A program made the position numbers and the translations under genes. A stretch of 64,000 bases of DNA from Hygrophila difformis (Eukaryota; Streptophyta; Magnoliopsida; Lamiales; Acanthaceae), in NCBI GenBank assembly GCA_030278955.1, contig JAOANR010000006.1:10563915-10627914 (forward strand). Direction: 5' to 3'. Positions 34,859 through 47,582 of the stretch are shown in pieces; position 1 is the stretch's first letter, and every line of letters begins with the position of its first letter. The notes under the pieces are model-generated. The model ran no database searches. It was not told where the DNA came from and was given only the letters and a program-made list of their open reading frames with translations.

Positions 34859-35157
34859 TTTCGTCTCATTTTTCTTTTGGTCCGTTCCACTACAATTGTC
34901 ACATTTCACTTTTTGGAAATAATAAAATATTTTAATTATCAAACTCACTACCATCACATCACATTAATAAATATATTAAAATTTTAAACACACAACTATT
35001 ACATCACACATAAATAAATTAATTAAAAATTCAAATACATTACAATCACATAATGTAAATTACTAATTTACCCTTATCACTACATTAAATACTAACTATT
35101 ACCACATAAAATACTGTGGTCAAAAGAAATGAGACACTATTAGTGGGACGGTCGGAG
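34841..35157. mobile_element. Stowaway MITE upstream of the MTP gene
   Basis: A 317-bp element beginning CTTTCTCCGTCCCACTAAT and ending ATTAGTGGGACGGTCGGAG, with TA on both sides. It ends about 300 bp before the MTP start codon. The same MITE is cut short in the upstream duplicate at 23721-23738. Confidence 0.85.
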
Positions 35158-35464
35158 TAAAAAAAAGAAGAAAATAAGAAAAAAAAAAAACCAATAAATG
35201 CTGTCCCAGCTTTATTTGTGACAACAATTCATGTGACGACATCTCAAACACCCAACCCCAACCACGGGGGCGACGGGCCACCCTAGGCCATAGCTACATG
35301 CGTAATCCGCCTGCCTGAGAAACGTTTCATGCTTACTGCCTTATATATCATCAGGGCTGTCTGTCTGTCTTTGGGACACTTCTTTCCATACTTCATTCAC
35401 TAACCCTGAAAACTCCATTCTGCATTGCTTTTGCATTATTCTACCCCTAGCTCTCAAATCTGAA

Positions 35465-37976
35465 ATGGAGGGCGCTGTAACTGATGACAGCGGCGCTGGA
35501 GTCATCGGAGAAAGTCAGAGAGAGTTGCTCGGAGGCGCCCGTGAACGTTCCTCCTCCTGGAGGCTCGACATCAATGAATTCCGCTTGCCTGAGCCCGGAT
35601 CCGATCACCACCGCCATCACACTAATTTTAACCTCCGACGCTTTCTTCGCAACAAGAGTACGTCCTCTCAATCGAATCTATGGATGAAGCTGTTTGCTTA
35701 AATTCATATAGCTACTAGTACTTATTATTTGTTTCACAGAACAGAGGAAAAGAAAAATTGATTCTTTGAGGTAGTACTCCACAAGATTGGTGCATGCCGT
35801 GGTAGTCAATCTAGGAAATGATTCCTTCTTAGTGTTCTTTATCAGTTTTGCTTTCACTTTTATACACATATAAAGGCTGATGTTACAGAATTCAAACGGA
35901 CGCCTCATACGTATACTAAGAAGAAATGGACTGTACTACACTGATGCTCTTTACATCTAGTAATTTTTCAAGGTGATAAATTTCTCAATCATAACTTGTG
36001 CACATGAGCATTTCCGAGGAACAAGATAAGGGAAATGGGAGAAAAATTTGACCTTGTCTTATGCAAACAGTTTTCATGTTAATTCGCTTTCCAAAAATTT
36101 CTGTAATATTTTTTAAGAGTCTTTTCTGGCATCCATATTTAGGATAGTATTTACCATTTTAATGTGATATGCTGCAAAATCTTGTACTTTATATTCTGTA
36201 TATCGCTTATTAGGCGTTGTGGCTTTGGTTTGATGTGCGTGTTGTAGTTGATTGCTTTATACAAGCAAATATTTATTATTTCTGACAAAGTTAGTGTAAT
36301 CCTTATGTTTTTCCTCCAGGGAAACAAAAAAAGGTTGCTGAGTATTATAAAAAACAGGAGAGACTCTTGGAAGGATTCAATGAAATGGATACTATCCATG
36401 AATCTGGCATTTTACCAGATACTCTTACTGAGGTTGGTTTTGTGATTTGAGTAACCATTTTCTAAGTGTTGTGCTAGTCATCTCAACACTTGGGGATTTC
36501 AGTCATTTGTTCAACTCACTAATCCATGATTTATATCTTTTATCCATTTCATCTGGTCATATAATTGTTAGGATGAAATGAAAGAACTTGCCAGAAGCGA
36601 AAGGATGGCTATAAATGTGTCAAATGTGGCCAATTTGCTCCTTTTTGTGGCAAAAGTTTATGCTTCTGTTGAGAGCAGATCTTTGGCTGTCATTGCATCG
36701 ACAATGGATTCGTTCCTCGACCTATTATCTGGGTTGATACTGTGGTTTACTTCTCATGCCATGAAAAAGCCAAATCATTATCGCTATCCAATTGGAAAGC
36801 AAAGAATGCAACCAGTGGTAAGTTCTTAAGCTTTTCTATGTGTTCAGTGTGCTTGTATTGATACTTCAAGCGCATTAGGACGTCCTACCAAAATTTGTGA
36901 TGATATGAAATATGAGTATGTGATGTTTAGGCTAATACTAAACATAGTGTCATGATGGAATAGAGACCCAATATACTGTATAAGGCTTGCATATGTGTTC
37001 TTCTAGTCTTCCAGCATAAATGGTGCACAATTGAAATGAAACCGTCTGCCTATTTTGTCAAAGGGGATTATTGTTTTCGCATCTGTAATGGCGACTCTGG
37101 GGTTGCAAATAATACTGGAGTCCGTCCGGCAGCTCATTGCTAAGGTACTCTACAACACATATGGATGGTAATTTTGTGGAAGCATCATCTTTATCTGGCA
37201 TTTCTTACTTGTTCACAGTCTGGTCCAGACATGAACCGTGAGAAGGAGAACTGGATGATTGGGATCATGGTGTCCGTAACTTTCATCAAGTTTGTGCTGA
37301 TGGTTTACTGTCGCAGATTTAAGAACGAAATAGTTCTAGCTTATGCACAGGATCATTTTTTCGATGTTATCACCAACTCAGTTGGATTAGTCACCGCTGT
37401 TCTGGCAGTTCGATTCTACTGGTGGATTGATCCCACCGGAGCTGTAATTGTAAGTCCACAAATCCAAAAGGAGATGGCCACTTGTTTAGCAGTGTCGACT
37501 GCATTGTTATAATTCTTAAGATGATTGTTAAAATCACAACAATGATTTATAAATCACGTCATCAGAAGATCTTTCATTCAAAGATTTCAAGAAAAATACA
37601 TCAATGACCTCCAGTTTAATTTTTACTGCAGATAGCTGTATATACGATCACCACATGGGCGAAGACAGTGATCGAAAATGTGTGGTCCCTAATTGGAAGA
37701 ACAGCTCCCCCAGATTTTCTTGCAAAACTGACATATCTCGTGTGGAACCATGACAAAGAGATCCAGCACATCGATACTGTGAGAGCATACACTTTTGGTT
37801 CTAATTACTTTGTTGAGATCGACATTGTGCTGCCCGAAGACATGCTGCTGAACCAGGCACACAATATTGGCGAAACTCTTCAAGAAAAGCTTGAGAAACT
37901 CCCAGAGGTTGAGAGGGCTTTCGTCCACATAGACTTCGAGTTTACTCACAGACCTGAACACAAGAGCAAAGCATGA
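35465..37976 (+). CDS. MTP: Metal tolerance protein, Mn-CDF group (MTP9/10/11-like)
   Basis: A cation diffusion facilitator exporting divalent metal, probably Mn2+, from the cytosol into an endomembrane compartment in exchange for protons. Exons: 35465-35657, 36320-36432, 36572-36817, 37064-37144, 37219-37449 and 37632-37976; GT-AG borders; 402 residues, a normal length. The N-terminus has [14 protein letters not shown], seen in MTP8-11 proteins. The metal site motifs are both DXXXD: D148-D152 (MDSFLD) and D256-D260 (QDHFFD). This marks the Mn-CDF branch, whereas Zn-CDFs have HXXXD. The cytosolic C-terminal domain ends [24 protein letters not shown]-like ATATAT lies near 35343. Choosing MTP9, 10 or 11 needs a tree. 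Confidence 0.93.
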
Positions 37977-38272
37977 TCCTTTTATGGTAGTCATCATATA
38001 CTATTGTACTAACTAATATTTGTTCAGGGGACCTATTAAACTTTATTACTTAATTAATAACCAGAGGTAATTGGTAATTCTGTGTTGGGATGGAAATGAG
38101 GTAGGGGACGACATGAAGTAAAGATAGGAGAGTTGCAATGGCAAGGGGAGAAAGGATAAAAGAAAATAGGGCAATGGTAATGGAAGCAAAGGGAGAGCTG
38201 CAATTGGGTTGTTTCAAACAGTTTTATTTGATTTGTTTCTTCAAATCATTATTAATTTCAGTGACAAATAAC
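37977..38272. other. MTP 3' flank
   Basis: About 300 bp between the MTP stop codon and a copia insertion. AT-rich; it probably contains the MTP 3' UTR and polyadenylation signals. No gene seen. Confidence 0.5.
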
Positions 38273-38277
38273 TCATC

Positions 38278-38717
38278 TGTTAGGTGGTGCTCATTATGAT
38301 GGTAGATGGGCGTTGCATTTAATGTTGGTTGATAGTGTATAAAAAAATCAGCTCCCCATCCCTGCATTTGCCTATAAAAGGCAACGGTGGCCTTCAGCAA
38401 AACACACAACACAAATAAAGAAGCAGTAGCAAAGCAGCACCTTTAAGCTTTCTCTGCTTCTTCAATTTAGTGGGCAGATTTAGCCCAGAGAGTGAGTGTG
38501 TTTTGGTAGGCTTTTCTTTTGTGAGGAGTCTACATTGGTTGAGTGGGTTTTGTGGGTCCGGAAATTATTGTCCAAATCTTTTTGTAATATTTCCCCTCAT
38601 AGTAAAATTTGTTTCTCCTTTTGCCTGTGGATGTAGGTCGATTTGACCGAACCACGTAAATTCTCTGTGTCTATTTATTTTGCTGCATTTGGCTAATTTG
38701 GGTACACTTCCGCAACA
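38278..38717 (+). repeat. Copia 5' LTR (440 bp)
   Basis: Contains a clear TATA box, CCTATAAAAGG at about 38371-38381, expected to drive the genomic transcript. About 1 percent divergent from the 3' LTR. Confidence 0.97.
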
Positions 38718-38720
38718 AAC

Positions 38721-38732
38721 TGGTATCAGAGC
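38721..38732 (+). other. Copia primer binding site
   Basis: TGGTATCAGAGC, matching the initiator-Met tRNA 3' end, three bases after the 5' LTR. Confidence 0.93.
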
Positions 38733-38844
38733 CCTGATTGCGTAGTATGCTCTGTGGTCGCAGTTAATCTGATCTTTCACATCAGAAACGCATCTCGGTT
38801 AAGCTACCCTTTTGTGAGATTTGTTTGTGCCTCTTGTTAGCAAA

Positions 38845-39558
38845 ATGTCGGCCATAAATATTAAGGTTGACAAGTTCACGGGGAGGAATAATTTTAGTCT
38901 TTGGCAAATTAAAATGCGGGCTTTGTTAAAGCAACAAGGCCTGTGGGCTCCACTGAAGGAAAAGGTAGATCCAGATAATGCTGAGATGGTGAGCCTGGAG
39001 GAGAAGGCTCATTCAACCATCTTATTGTGCCTAGCAGATGATGTTATTACCGAAGTTGCGGCGGAAACAAAGGCGTCTGGTCTGTGGTTAAAACTCGAAA
39101 GTCTTTACATGACTAAGTCTTTAACCAACAAGTTGCTATTAAAGCAACGTTTGTTCAGCCTACGGATGCAGGAAGGTACATCTCTTCGAGACCATCTCGA
39201 TAGATTAAACACTATCTTGCTGGAGTTGCGTAATATTGATGTCGTTATCGAGGACGAAGATGCTGCATTGATATTATTAGTATCTTTACCACTATCATTT
39301 GAAAATTTTGTACAGTCATTTATAGTTGGTAAAGATACTGTCAGTTTAGAAGATGTACGTGCTGCTCTGCACAGTAGGGAATTGCGCCATAAGGCATCTT
39401 CGAGTAATGTAGATGATCAGGCTGCTGGGCTCGTTGTTAGCAGTGGCAAGGGACATGGAAAATTTGTAAAACAAAAGAAGAAAAAGTCTTTTGTTAAAGG
39501 TCCCAAGCCAGGTGATGTATGCAATTATTGTAAAGAGAAAGGACATTGGAAGACCTAG
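38845..39558 (+). CDS. Copia Gag, ended by an amber codon in the zinc knuckle
   Basis: Starts at the ATG at 38845 (MSAINIKVDKFTGRNNFSLW). It has the UBN2-type capsid fold typical of plant copia Gag, and ends inside the nucleocapsid knuckle. The codons read CNYCKEKGHWKT, then TAG (39556-39558), then TGT for the last knuckle Cys, so the amber codon replaces the residue just before that Cys. The downstream Pol frame is in register. A one-base change of a sense codon to TAG would explain it. As it stands the copy would make Gag without a complete knuckle and no Gag-Pol, unless the stop is read through. Confidence 0.88.
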   Translation: MSAINIKVDKFTGRNNFSLWQIKMRALLKQQGLWAPLKEKVDPDNAEMVSLEEKAHSTILLCLADDVITEVAAETKASGLWLKLESLYMTKSLTNKLLLKQRLFSLRMQEGTSLRDHLDRLNTILLELRNIDVVIEDEDAALILLVSLPLSFENFVQSFIVGKDTVSLEDVRAALHSRELRHKASSSNVDDQAAGLVVSSGKGHGKFVKQKKKKSFVKGPKPGDVCNYCKEKGHWKT

Positions 39559-39567
39559 TGTCCCAAG

Positions 39568-42500
39568 ATGATGAAGAAACAACAACAGGGAGCGCAACAA
39601 GAGTCTGTCTCTGTTGCGGTCAACGGCGATACAGATCCAGAGGATCATTTGGCTTTGGTCACAAGCGTGCAACCATCGCCAGATGATGTATGGGTTCTTG
39701 ATTCTGGAGCATCATACCACATGTGTCCTAACAAAGAGTGGTTTTCGAGCTACGAACCAGTCGATGGAGGAAATGTTTTTATGGCAAATGATTCTGTCTG
39801 TAAGACAGCTGGGATTGGTTCTATCAAGCTTAGAACACATGCCGGTGAAATTGCAACTCTGCACGATGTCAGACATGTTCCAAAGCTGAAGAAGAATCTG
39901 ATATCCTTAAAATACGAAGGGGAGCATGGAGAACTCTACATCATGAAGGGATCGTCCGTGGTCTTGAAAAGAGTCTTGCATGGATCTCTGTATGTTGTGC
40001 AGGGATCTACTGTAGTAGATTCTATAGCTGCTGTTGCTGATACTTCTGATATGTCTAAGCTATGGCATATTAGACTTGGACATATGAGTCAGAGGGGAAT
40101 GCAGATCCTGTCAAGTCGTGGTCTTCTTGAAGGTCACAAGTTAGCTGAGTTCGGATTCTGTGAGCACTGCACATTTGGTAAATTACATCGTACCAAATTT
40201 GGAAAGGCAACTCACAGAACAAAGTCGACGTTGGATTACATTCATTCTGACTGTTGGGGTCCTTCACGAATTGAGTCGCTTGGGGGCAGCAGATATTTTT
40301 TGTCCATTATCGATGATTATTCAAGGATGACTTGGGTAATCATGATGAAGGAAAAGGGCGAAGCTTTCTTGAAATTCAAGCAGTGGAAGGCATTGGTAGA
40401 GAACCAGACCAACAAGAAGATTAAAAGGCTTCGAACTGATAATGGTTTAGAATTCTGTTCGAGGGAATTCAATGAGTTCTGCAAGAACAATGGAATTGCA
40501 CGGCATCACACGGTCAGGAACACTCCACAACAAAATGGAGTGGCAGAGCGTATGAATCAGACACTTTTGGAGAGGGCACGCTGCATGCTCTCAAATTCTG
40601 GATTGCCAAGGAGCTTTTGGGCAGAAGCAGTTAACACTGCTTGCTTTCTGATCAATCGGGGACCTCATACTGGAATTGATTGTCGGATTCCTTATGAGGT
40701 TTGGTCGGGTAATTCCTATGATTACTCGAATTTGAAGTCTTTTGGATGTGCGGCTTATTATCACGTAAGCGAGGGAAAACTGGAGCCCAGAGCAAAGAAG
40801 GGCGTTTTCGTAGGATATGGAGATGGAGTTAAGGGATTCAGAATTTGGTCACCTTCTGAGAAAAGAGTTATCTTGAGCAGAAGTGTGGTGTTTGACGAGA
40901 ATTCTATCCTCAGTATGCCTAGGAAGGTGGTGAATGTCTCAGAAAGTTCGGGTGCTGACAGTAAGGTGGAGCTTCAACTTTCGCCTGATGATTCAGATGA
41001 ACAACGAGAGCTTGAGCAAGAGCAGGAAGTGCACTTGGATTCCAATCAATCAACCGAAGTTGAACCACCTGAAACCAACCTACCATCGAGTTCAGCTGAT
41101 GTGCCGAAGCAAGGAATTGCTTATGATCGTGCTAGAAGGGTGGGAGTCCAACCTCCTAGCAGATATCAAGATTTTGTCTGTTATGCTCTACAAACAGCTG
41201 AAGATTTGAATTATTCTGAGCCCTCCACTTACAAAGAAGCCGTATCATGTGGCGAGTCTGTACAGTGGCTTGCTGCAATGGGAGATGAAATGGAGTCGTT
41301 ACATAAGAACGACACTTGGGAGCTAGTCAAACAACCACCTGAAAGGAAGATTGTCACTTGCAAATGGATCTTCAAAAGGAAGGAAGGTGTCTCACCAACT
41401 GAGGGCGTACGATATAAAGCCCGACTAGTTGCTAGAGGATTTACTCAGAGGGAAGGAGTTGATTACAACGAGATCTTCTCAGCTGTGGTCAGACACACTT
41501 CCATTCGTGTCCTGTTGGCTATGGTAGCGCATCAGGATCTGGAGCTCGAACAACTAGATGTGAAGACAACCTTTCTTCATGGGGAATTGGAGGAGGAGAT
41601 CTATATGTCTCAGCCCGAAGGTTTTCTTGTACCAGGAAAAGAAAACCATGTTTGCAAATTGAAGAGACCATTATATGGTCTGAAGCAATCTCCGAGACAG
41701 TGGTATAAAAGATTTGATAGCTATATGGTTGAGCTTGGCTACAACAGAAGTCCATATGATTGTTGTGTCTATCACAAGAAATTGGAAGATGGTTCGATCA
41801 TCTACTTGCTTCTATATGTAGATGACATGCTCATTGCTGCACGGAACAAGGCCGATATTCAGAAATTAAAAGGTCTACTGAGTGCAGAGTTCGACATGAA
41901 GGATTTGGGTGCAGCGCAGAAAATTCTGGGGATGGAGATCTATCGAGATAGAGATCAGAAGAAGCTTTTCTTGTCACAGAAAAGCTACATCCAGAAAGTT
42001 CTGTCAAAGTTTGGAATGTCTTCGGCGAAACCTTTGAATACTCCATGTGCTACTAATACACAACTCTCAGCTACCTTTGCACCGAAATCTGAAGCTGAGA
42101 AGGAGTATATGGCAAAGGTTCCATATTCTAGTGCAGTGGGCAGTTTGATGTATGCCATGGTGTGCACTAGACCTGATTTGGCACAGGCAGTCAGCGTGGT
42201 TAGCCGATTCATGGCGAACCCGGGAAAAGAGCATTGGCTTGCTGTGAAGCGAATTTTTCGCTACTTGAGAGGTACATCTGATGTTGGTCTCATCTATGGA
42301 TGCGACTTGCAGTGTTCGGTGGTTGGGTATTCTGATTCTGATTATGCTGGAGATGTGGATAGTAGGAGATCAATGACTGGTTATGTTTTCACTCTTGGAG
42401 GCTCTGTCGTCAGTTGGAAAGCAACTTTGCAAGCTACAGTAACACTGTCTACTACGGAGGCAGAATACATGGCGTTGACAGAAGCTGCCAAAGAGGGAAT

Positions 42501-42774
42501 TTGGTTAAAAGGACTGGTTGGCGATCTTGGTCTACATCAAGATCAAGCAGTTGTGTTTTGCGATAACCTCAGTGCAATATGTTTGGCTAAGGATCATGTT
42601 CATCATGAGAGAACCAAACACATTGACGTGAGATATCATTTTCTGAGATCAGAATCGAGGATCAAAGTGCAGAAGATTGCTACAGCAGATAATCCTGCAG
42701 ATATGTTCACTAAGCCAGTACCTCATAGCAAGTTTCGACATTGCTTGGACTTGCTAAATGTCTTGAGCTGTTGA
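39568..42774 (+). CDS. Copia Pol polyprotein
   Basis: A 1068-residue frame from the first ATG after the amber codon. Protease [10 protein letters not shown] (about 44); GAG-pre-integrase [10 protein letters not shown] (about 165); integrase D, D, E in [15 protein letters not shown] and PQQNGVAER; reverse transcriptase with YVDDMLIA (about 750); RNase H to the end ([12 protein letters not shown]). Downstream of the protease, [16 protein letters not shown] seems to lack about eight residues usual between NLISL and the following Tyr, perhaps a small in-frame deletion. Otherwise no breaks. The ATG is not a natural start; Pol would normally be made as Gag-Pol. Confidence 0.93.
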   Translation: MMKKQQQGAQQESVSVAVNGDTDPEDHLALVTSVQPSPDDVWVLDSGASYHMCPNKEWFSSYEPVDGGNVFMANDSVCKTAGIGSIKLRTHAGEIATLHDVRHVPKLKKNLISLKYEGEHGELYIMKGSSVVLKRVLHGSLYVVQGSTVVDSIAAVADTSDMSKLWHIRLGHMSQRGMQILSSRGLLEGHKLAEFGFCEHCTFGKLHRTKFGKATHRTKSTLDYIHSDCWGPSRIESLGGSRYFLSIIDDYSRMTWVIMMKEKGEAFLKFKQWKALVENQTNKKIKRLRTDNGLEFCSREFNEFCKNNGIARHHTVRNTPQQNGVAERMNQTLLERARCMLSNSGLPRSFWAEAVNTACFLINRGPHTGIDCRIPYEVWSGNSYDYSNLKSFGCAAYYHVSEGKLEPRAKKGVFVGYGDGVKGFRIWSPSEKRVILSRSVVFDENSILSMPRKVVNVSESSGADSKVELQLSPDDSDEQRELEQEQEVHLDSNQSTEVEPPETNLPSSSADVPKQGIAYDRARRVGVQPPSRYQDFVCYALQTAEDLNYSEPSTYKEAVSCGESVQWLAAMGDEMESLHKNDTWELVKQPPERKIVTCKWIFKRKEGVSPTEGVRYKARLVARGFTQREGVDYNEIFSAVVRHTSIRVLLAMVAHQDLELEQLDVKTTFLHGELEEEIYMSQPEGFLVPGKENHVCKLKRPLYGLKQSPRQWYKRFDSYMVELGYNRSPYDCCVYHKKLEDGSIIYLLLYVDDMLIAARNKADIQKLKGLLSAEFDMKDLGAAQKILGMEIYRDRDQKKLFLSQKSYIQKVLSKFGMSSAKPLNTPCATNTQLSATFAPKSEAEKEYMAKVPYSSAVGSLMYAMVCTRPDLAQAVSVVSRFMANPGKEHWLAVKRIFRYLRGTSDVGLIYGCDLQCSVVGYSDSDYAGDVDSRRSMTGYVFTLGGSVVSWKATLQATVTLSTTEAEYMALTEAAKEGIWLKGLVGDLGLHQDQAVVFCDNLSAICLAKDHVHHERTKHIDVRYHFLRSESRIKVQKIATADNPADMFTKPVPHSKFRHCLDLLNVLSC

Positions 42775-42944
42775 CTGCCTCTTCGAGGCATTTTGTTTTC
42801 CCATGATGGGAAATTTGGAGGCAAAAGAAGAGTTAGAGTACCGTTTGGCACATTTGTGTGCATGTTTGTTTTCGGGGAAGTTTGAGATCAAGGTGGAGCC
42901 TACTCATCATTCGACTATGTTTAGGTCGCACCAAGGTGGAGATT

Positions 42945-43384
42945 TGTTAGGTGGTGCTCATTATGATGGTAGATGTGCGTTGCATTTAATGTTGGTTGAT
43001 AGTGTATAAAGAAATCAGCTCCCCATCCCTGCATTTGCCTATAAAAGGCAACGGTGGCCTTCAGCAAAACACACAACACAAATAAAGAAGCAGTATCAAA
43101 GCAGCACCTTTAAGCTTTCTCTGCTTCTTCAATTTAGTGGGCAGATTTAGCCCAGAGAGTGAGTGTGTTTTGGTAGGCTTTTCTTTTGTGAGGAGTCTAC
43201 ATTGGTTGAGTGGGTTTTGTGGGTCCGGAAATTATTGTCCAAATCTTTTTGTAATATTTCCCCTCATAGTAAAATTTGTTTCTCCTTTTGCCTGTGGATG
43301 TAGGTCGATTTGACCGAACCACATAAATTCTCTGTGTCTATTTATTTTGCTGCATTTGGCTAATTTGGGTACACTTCCGCAACA
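42945..43384 (+). repeat. Copia 3' LTR (440 bp)
   Basis: Same length as the 5' LTR. It is preceded by the polypurine tract AAGGTGGAGATT at 42933-42944. Confidence 0.97.
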
Positions 43385-43762
43385 TCATCATAATAAAATA
43401 CTACTATAGGCGTTCTAATTTAAACAACAATGAATATATTTTCAACAACATAAAAAGGCCAAATACTGCTCATAATGGCACCAGTGATATTTTCGGGGCA
43501 TTGGATTCTCACCAATGTTTGCCAGTTATAATTTATACTACAAATTACATAAATCTATGGGAAAATTCAAAGGATGCCCATGTTATATATCCTCAAGTGA
43601 CATAGTTGAATGTTGATTACAAAATCTCGGCCAAAATACACTAAAAAGTAATGCCTATCTTCACCCAAACCCATAGTAAAGTTATTGTTTTGAACACTTG
43701 AAAATGTTTTCCCCCCTCCAGCCTGAGTTTTCGCGTCACCTCCCATTTCGTCGTCATTTTGT

Positions 43763-44889
43763 TCAACCATTGATAAAATGGCATCCATCATAACCTGCAC
43801 CAAACCAAAAAGAAACCATGAAGTTGAATTGAAAAAAAAAAAAAAAAAACGCACTTAAAGATGGCAAAAATGTGAAATATAAATACAGACACATACTTGG
43901 ATCCACAGTGACAAGAATTGCCGTTCCTCCAAAATCACAGGTACCTCCAGTCACTCTAGTCCTCTGCCAGTAGCTGTTGAATGCATACGAAGCGTGTGCG
44001 AACAACGTGTCCGGCCGGAAGCATGATCCACTGGGCTGAATCTGGTCACAATCAGCTCCTGATGCACACGCATAGTTCATTGCTTCTTGGATGATTGGGT
44101 CGGGCACAGCTGCCTTGGCCACGCACCACTGGGCCATAGCTGGTGCACGGCGGGGAGGGGGCGGCACCGCCGGTGGTGGGAACACAACCGGTGGCAAGAA
44201 TCTTGGGCTTGGGATGGACCCGGATGAAGGTGATGGAATGTTGTAATAAGGTGGGTTATTAGGTGTGAAGCTTGGCGGACTGGGCTCGTAGTAGGGTGGG
44301 CTACTTATTATCGGGGTAGTCGGGGAGGGACCACCCATCGGCGGATTTGGGTTGATGATTGGTGGGACAGGGGTTGTTGGGCCGGGCAATGTGGGCACCG
44401 AGGAGGCCGGCGGGGATGTGGGCGTGCTGCCGCCGCCGCCGGTTGGGCTCGGGATGATGGTCGAAGGTGGCTGTGGAGTGAATGGAGGGTAGATGCAGTA
44501 TGGAGGGGTGTTTTCGGGTAAGGGATATGGCGCAAGGGACTCGAATGGTGGTAAGGAAAACGGCGAACTTACATATGGATCGGTGTTGGATGAGTCCATT
44601 GGCATGTACGTATCGAACTTATCAAACAAATATTTCCTCGACAATTTCACAGCACTATATGAACGCTGGACTGGTTCTTCCCAACTCGTTTTCACTGCTT
44701 CTATTGATCACGAACATGCATATGATGATGCAAACATCAATAAAATATTTCCCTATATACTCAATGTAAACCAAAATCCATGAAGGCAAAGAAGAACATA
44801 CCGCAATGCACAAGGCAAATGGCTACAAAGCATGCCAAGAGACATAAACCGCGCGCTAAATGTTGTAGGCCAACTTCATTTCCCCCCAT
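43763..44889 (-). CDS. Secreted proline-rich X8 (CBM43) domain protein
   Basis: X8 domains bind beta-1,3-glucan; such proteins act at the cell wall or plasmodesmata. Exons on the minus strand: 44889-44802, 44694-43897 and 43794-43763, GT-AG borders, 305 residues. Exon 1 encodes a signal peptide (GLCLLACFVAICLVHC). A long Pro/Ser/Thr/Gly-rich linker follows (about residues 60-215). The X8 domain (about 218-305) has AQWCVAKAAVPDP, NYACASGADCDQI, SGSCFRPDT and the last Cys in DPSYDGCHFING, i.e. the six-Cys pattern. There is no hydrophobic tail for a GPI anchor. A TATA-like TATATATA lies near 45004, about 115 bp upstream. The many GC-rich frames overlapping this gene are shadows. Confidence 0.92.
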
Positions 44890-45672
44890 TTGGCAAGATA
44901 ATGAAAAGAAATCCCAAGACTTGGTTTGAAGAAAAAAACTCTAGTACAACCTCTCTGCCACAGATACAGAGCTGCACAGGGTGAGTAGAATCAAACAAAT
45001 GGGTATATATAGAATGAAACAAAAGTGGTCAAAAATAAAGAGAACAAGAGGAATCCATCCTGTGGGTGATGAGTAAGACCAAAAGAAGATTCTTGGGCAG
45101 CAGCGGCAGCAGCTACCCCACTTTGCAATGTCTTTAGAAATGTGTGGCAGAAGAAATGTTAAAGAGTGGAAAAAAAAGTAGTGTGGCAAGTGCATATTTA
45201 AATTCAATTGGGAATGGGAGGAAACGTACAGTGGTGTTCAAGTGGTTTCTTTTGTATGTAGTATGTGATCAAAAGTAAGTGGAGTTAATTGGCATATATG
45301 CTTGCCTTCTTGTTGGAAATAATTCTAAAGGTTTTGGTTTTAGTTTTGGGCACCCACCCGCCCAAAACCCCTTTTCTTTTGCTTGCTTTCTACTCAAAGT
45401 TGAAGTGCGTGCATGCAATTGTTGTCACATTTATTTACAACACTACCACAGTTTTCCGTTTTAGACAACATTAATCATGAACTATTTGCATAGCTTCTGT
45501 ATATATGTACATATATGTAAATCTATCTACACAGTCGCCTGATGTGCACCAAACCGAGTCTGTCTTGTTCATCCATGACTTCTTCGACTTGAACCGGTGG
45601 ATTTATAAGCCTTAGGATTCCTGCATCAACTGTCACATAACGCACAAGTACATCTACTGTCATACTATTAGC
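44890..45672. promoter_or_regulatory. Upstream region of the X8 gene
   Basis: Contains a TATA-like sequence on the minus strand (about 45003-45011) in the right place for the X8 gene. Beyond about 45200 I see no gene or repeat until the hAT element. Confidence 0.5.
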
Positions 45673-45680
45673 TTTCCAAT

Positions 45681-46304
45681 CAGGGGCGGACTGACTAAGG
45701 GGCCGGGGGTGCCCAGGCCCCACCAAATATTTAGTCCATTACTAGTGTATTAGTAGTCTATTAGGCTTAATTAATTCTTTCATGTCTTTCTTTCTAATTA
45801 TTGTAGATAAGTATTTCTCTTTGTCATCTCTCTTTTTTTATTTTAGAAACTAGGTCTATTGTTTATGGACACAAACAAATAATGCATATATTCTACTTTA
45901 AAAGTATATTATGTTTATTGTATAAAAGAATTTATTATGTATTTGTTTCTACTTTGGCTTCATTTGAAAAGATAAATGGGAAAAAAAAAATGTTAGATAA
46001 GATTCTATATTCATTCTTTCTTTCTTTTTTTAATGGCATATATGATTGTGTTTATGGGGAGAATGAGTTTCAAACCATTATATTCTCTTAGTTGTTTTTA
46101 TTATAGGTGCTTGTTCATTTTTTTTTCATTCTTTTGATAGAACCCGAGAAAAAAGTAGGTTTTTTCTATTTTTTTGTGTCGTTCTTTCATGGCATTGGCA
46201 TTTGTTGTCGCTTCATTTTTTTGGTGTCATTCTTTCATGGCATAGGCGTTTGGTGTCGCTTCAAGTTGAAGGACCCCGGAAATAAAATCCTGGGTCCGCC
46301 TCTG
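45681..46304. mobile_element. hAT-type non-autonomous element (624 bp)
   Basis: Ends CAGGGGCGGAC and GTCCGCCTCTG, with an exact 8-bp duplication TTTCCAAT at 45673-45680 and 46305-46312. It has an internal imperfect repeat (TTCTTTCATGGCAT twice, about 46181 and 46231). No transposase. The ends resemble the elements at 4649-4819 and 52348-53629. Confidence 0.9.
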
Positions 46305-46312
46305 TTTCCAAT

Positions 46313-47582
46313 GTATATGGTCCAGTTAAATTTCCCAATCCCATGACTTCATATCACGTATCCTTGCAACTACCAACGACCGGCCAATGAAACCCCAATC
46401 CGTCTTCCCCTGCCCCCAAGATAAGCTCAAGGACGTCATGGTTATCTGATTCCACATGAATCTTCCTAAATTCACAAAGGACCAAGGATTTAATTACTAA
46501 ACGTAGAGGACCAATATGAACAAAAAACTAAATTAAAAAAAAAAATGACGATTTGGGAAAATTGGGAAAGAAAAAGGACCATTGTATACATGTTCATATT
46601 GGTATTATTCATTTGTGTCTTGCAAAAGTTTAACAGCGGCTGATGAGATAACTTGCTGAGTTTTTCTTGTTGAAACGGCCATTTCAGTAACACCAAATGA
46701 GTTTTAGGAGGAGGAGAATCCATACATTTTCCCCCTACAGCTGAAGCCTGGAAAAGGAATCCTTTCAGCTTCTGTGTTATAAACCATTTGGTAACCAATT
46801 CATCTTAGGAAATCCCCTGTAAAGACCTTAACACTATATGTTTATAGTTTACTTGAACCCCATGCATGGTCTTCCCAGAAAAAAAAAAAATAAAAATAAC
46901 TGCTGTTAAATACAATAAACTTCTGGGGGAAGCTAAGGTATTAGACTAACCACAAGAACAGTAAGTAAAAGCTCAACTCTTTAATATCAAGTGAAGGAAA
47001 ATTGGAGGCAGAATAAAACTGAAGAGCATGTTACCAGTGGTCATTACCAGGAGAGCCAAGGTTGAAGATGATCAGAACTACATGTATATGTTTGGCCACC
47101 AGAAAGCAACTTTAGATCATGCAAACTCTTGTGCATGCTCCCCTATGACACGATCCACAAATCCCATATTAGGGTAGAGAAAATATCTTCCTCAATAAAA
47201 ATCTATATGCCCTTTAGAAGGTTAATAAGGGTGTAGAAATTATTTTCTTTCCATATAAGAAATTTCCTTGTTTGCATTCATTCGTTTATGTTTATTATTG
47301 TTGTGAATTGTAATGGCTACTCATTCTCATTGGAGTATTATTTTAGTTCATCGAGAGACTGTTCATTAAACCGTAGGTAGAGACTAGAGGGTGCGCAGGT
47401 AATTCCGTAATTAACCACAATTTCCAAGCCCATTCTTGCAATTCACCATTCCCCCGCCACCCCCCACTATTCACATTCCTTTTTCATAACCGCCACAGAA
47501 GCCATTCTCCACCCATTGCCGCCGCCGTCCTCTGCCACCACGCGGACTGATTAGACAGATAAATACAATCGTCAATTTCACA
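46313..47582. other. Intergenic and DGK upstream region
   Basis: No gene recognised. The last 150 bp before the DGK start are pyrimidine- and C-rich and probably form its 5' leader. No distinct TATA box identified. Confidence 0.5.

Larger units (their letters stand above)
38278..43384 (+). mobile_element. Ty1/copia retrotransposon (Tork-like)
   Basis: A 5107-bp element with TSD TCATC (38273-38277 and 43385-43389) and 440-bp LTRs starting TGTTAGGTGG and ending CCGCAACA. The LTRs differ at four positions I could see. Gag and Pol are in one frame but separated by a single TAG. Domain order (protease, integrase, reverse transcriptase, RNase H) defines copia. The insertion lies about 300 bp downstream of the MTP stop codon. 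Confidence 0.97.

Noticed and set aside
44308..44783. GC-rich frames overlapping the X8 gene
   Set aside because: Shadows of the proline-rich coding exon on other frames.
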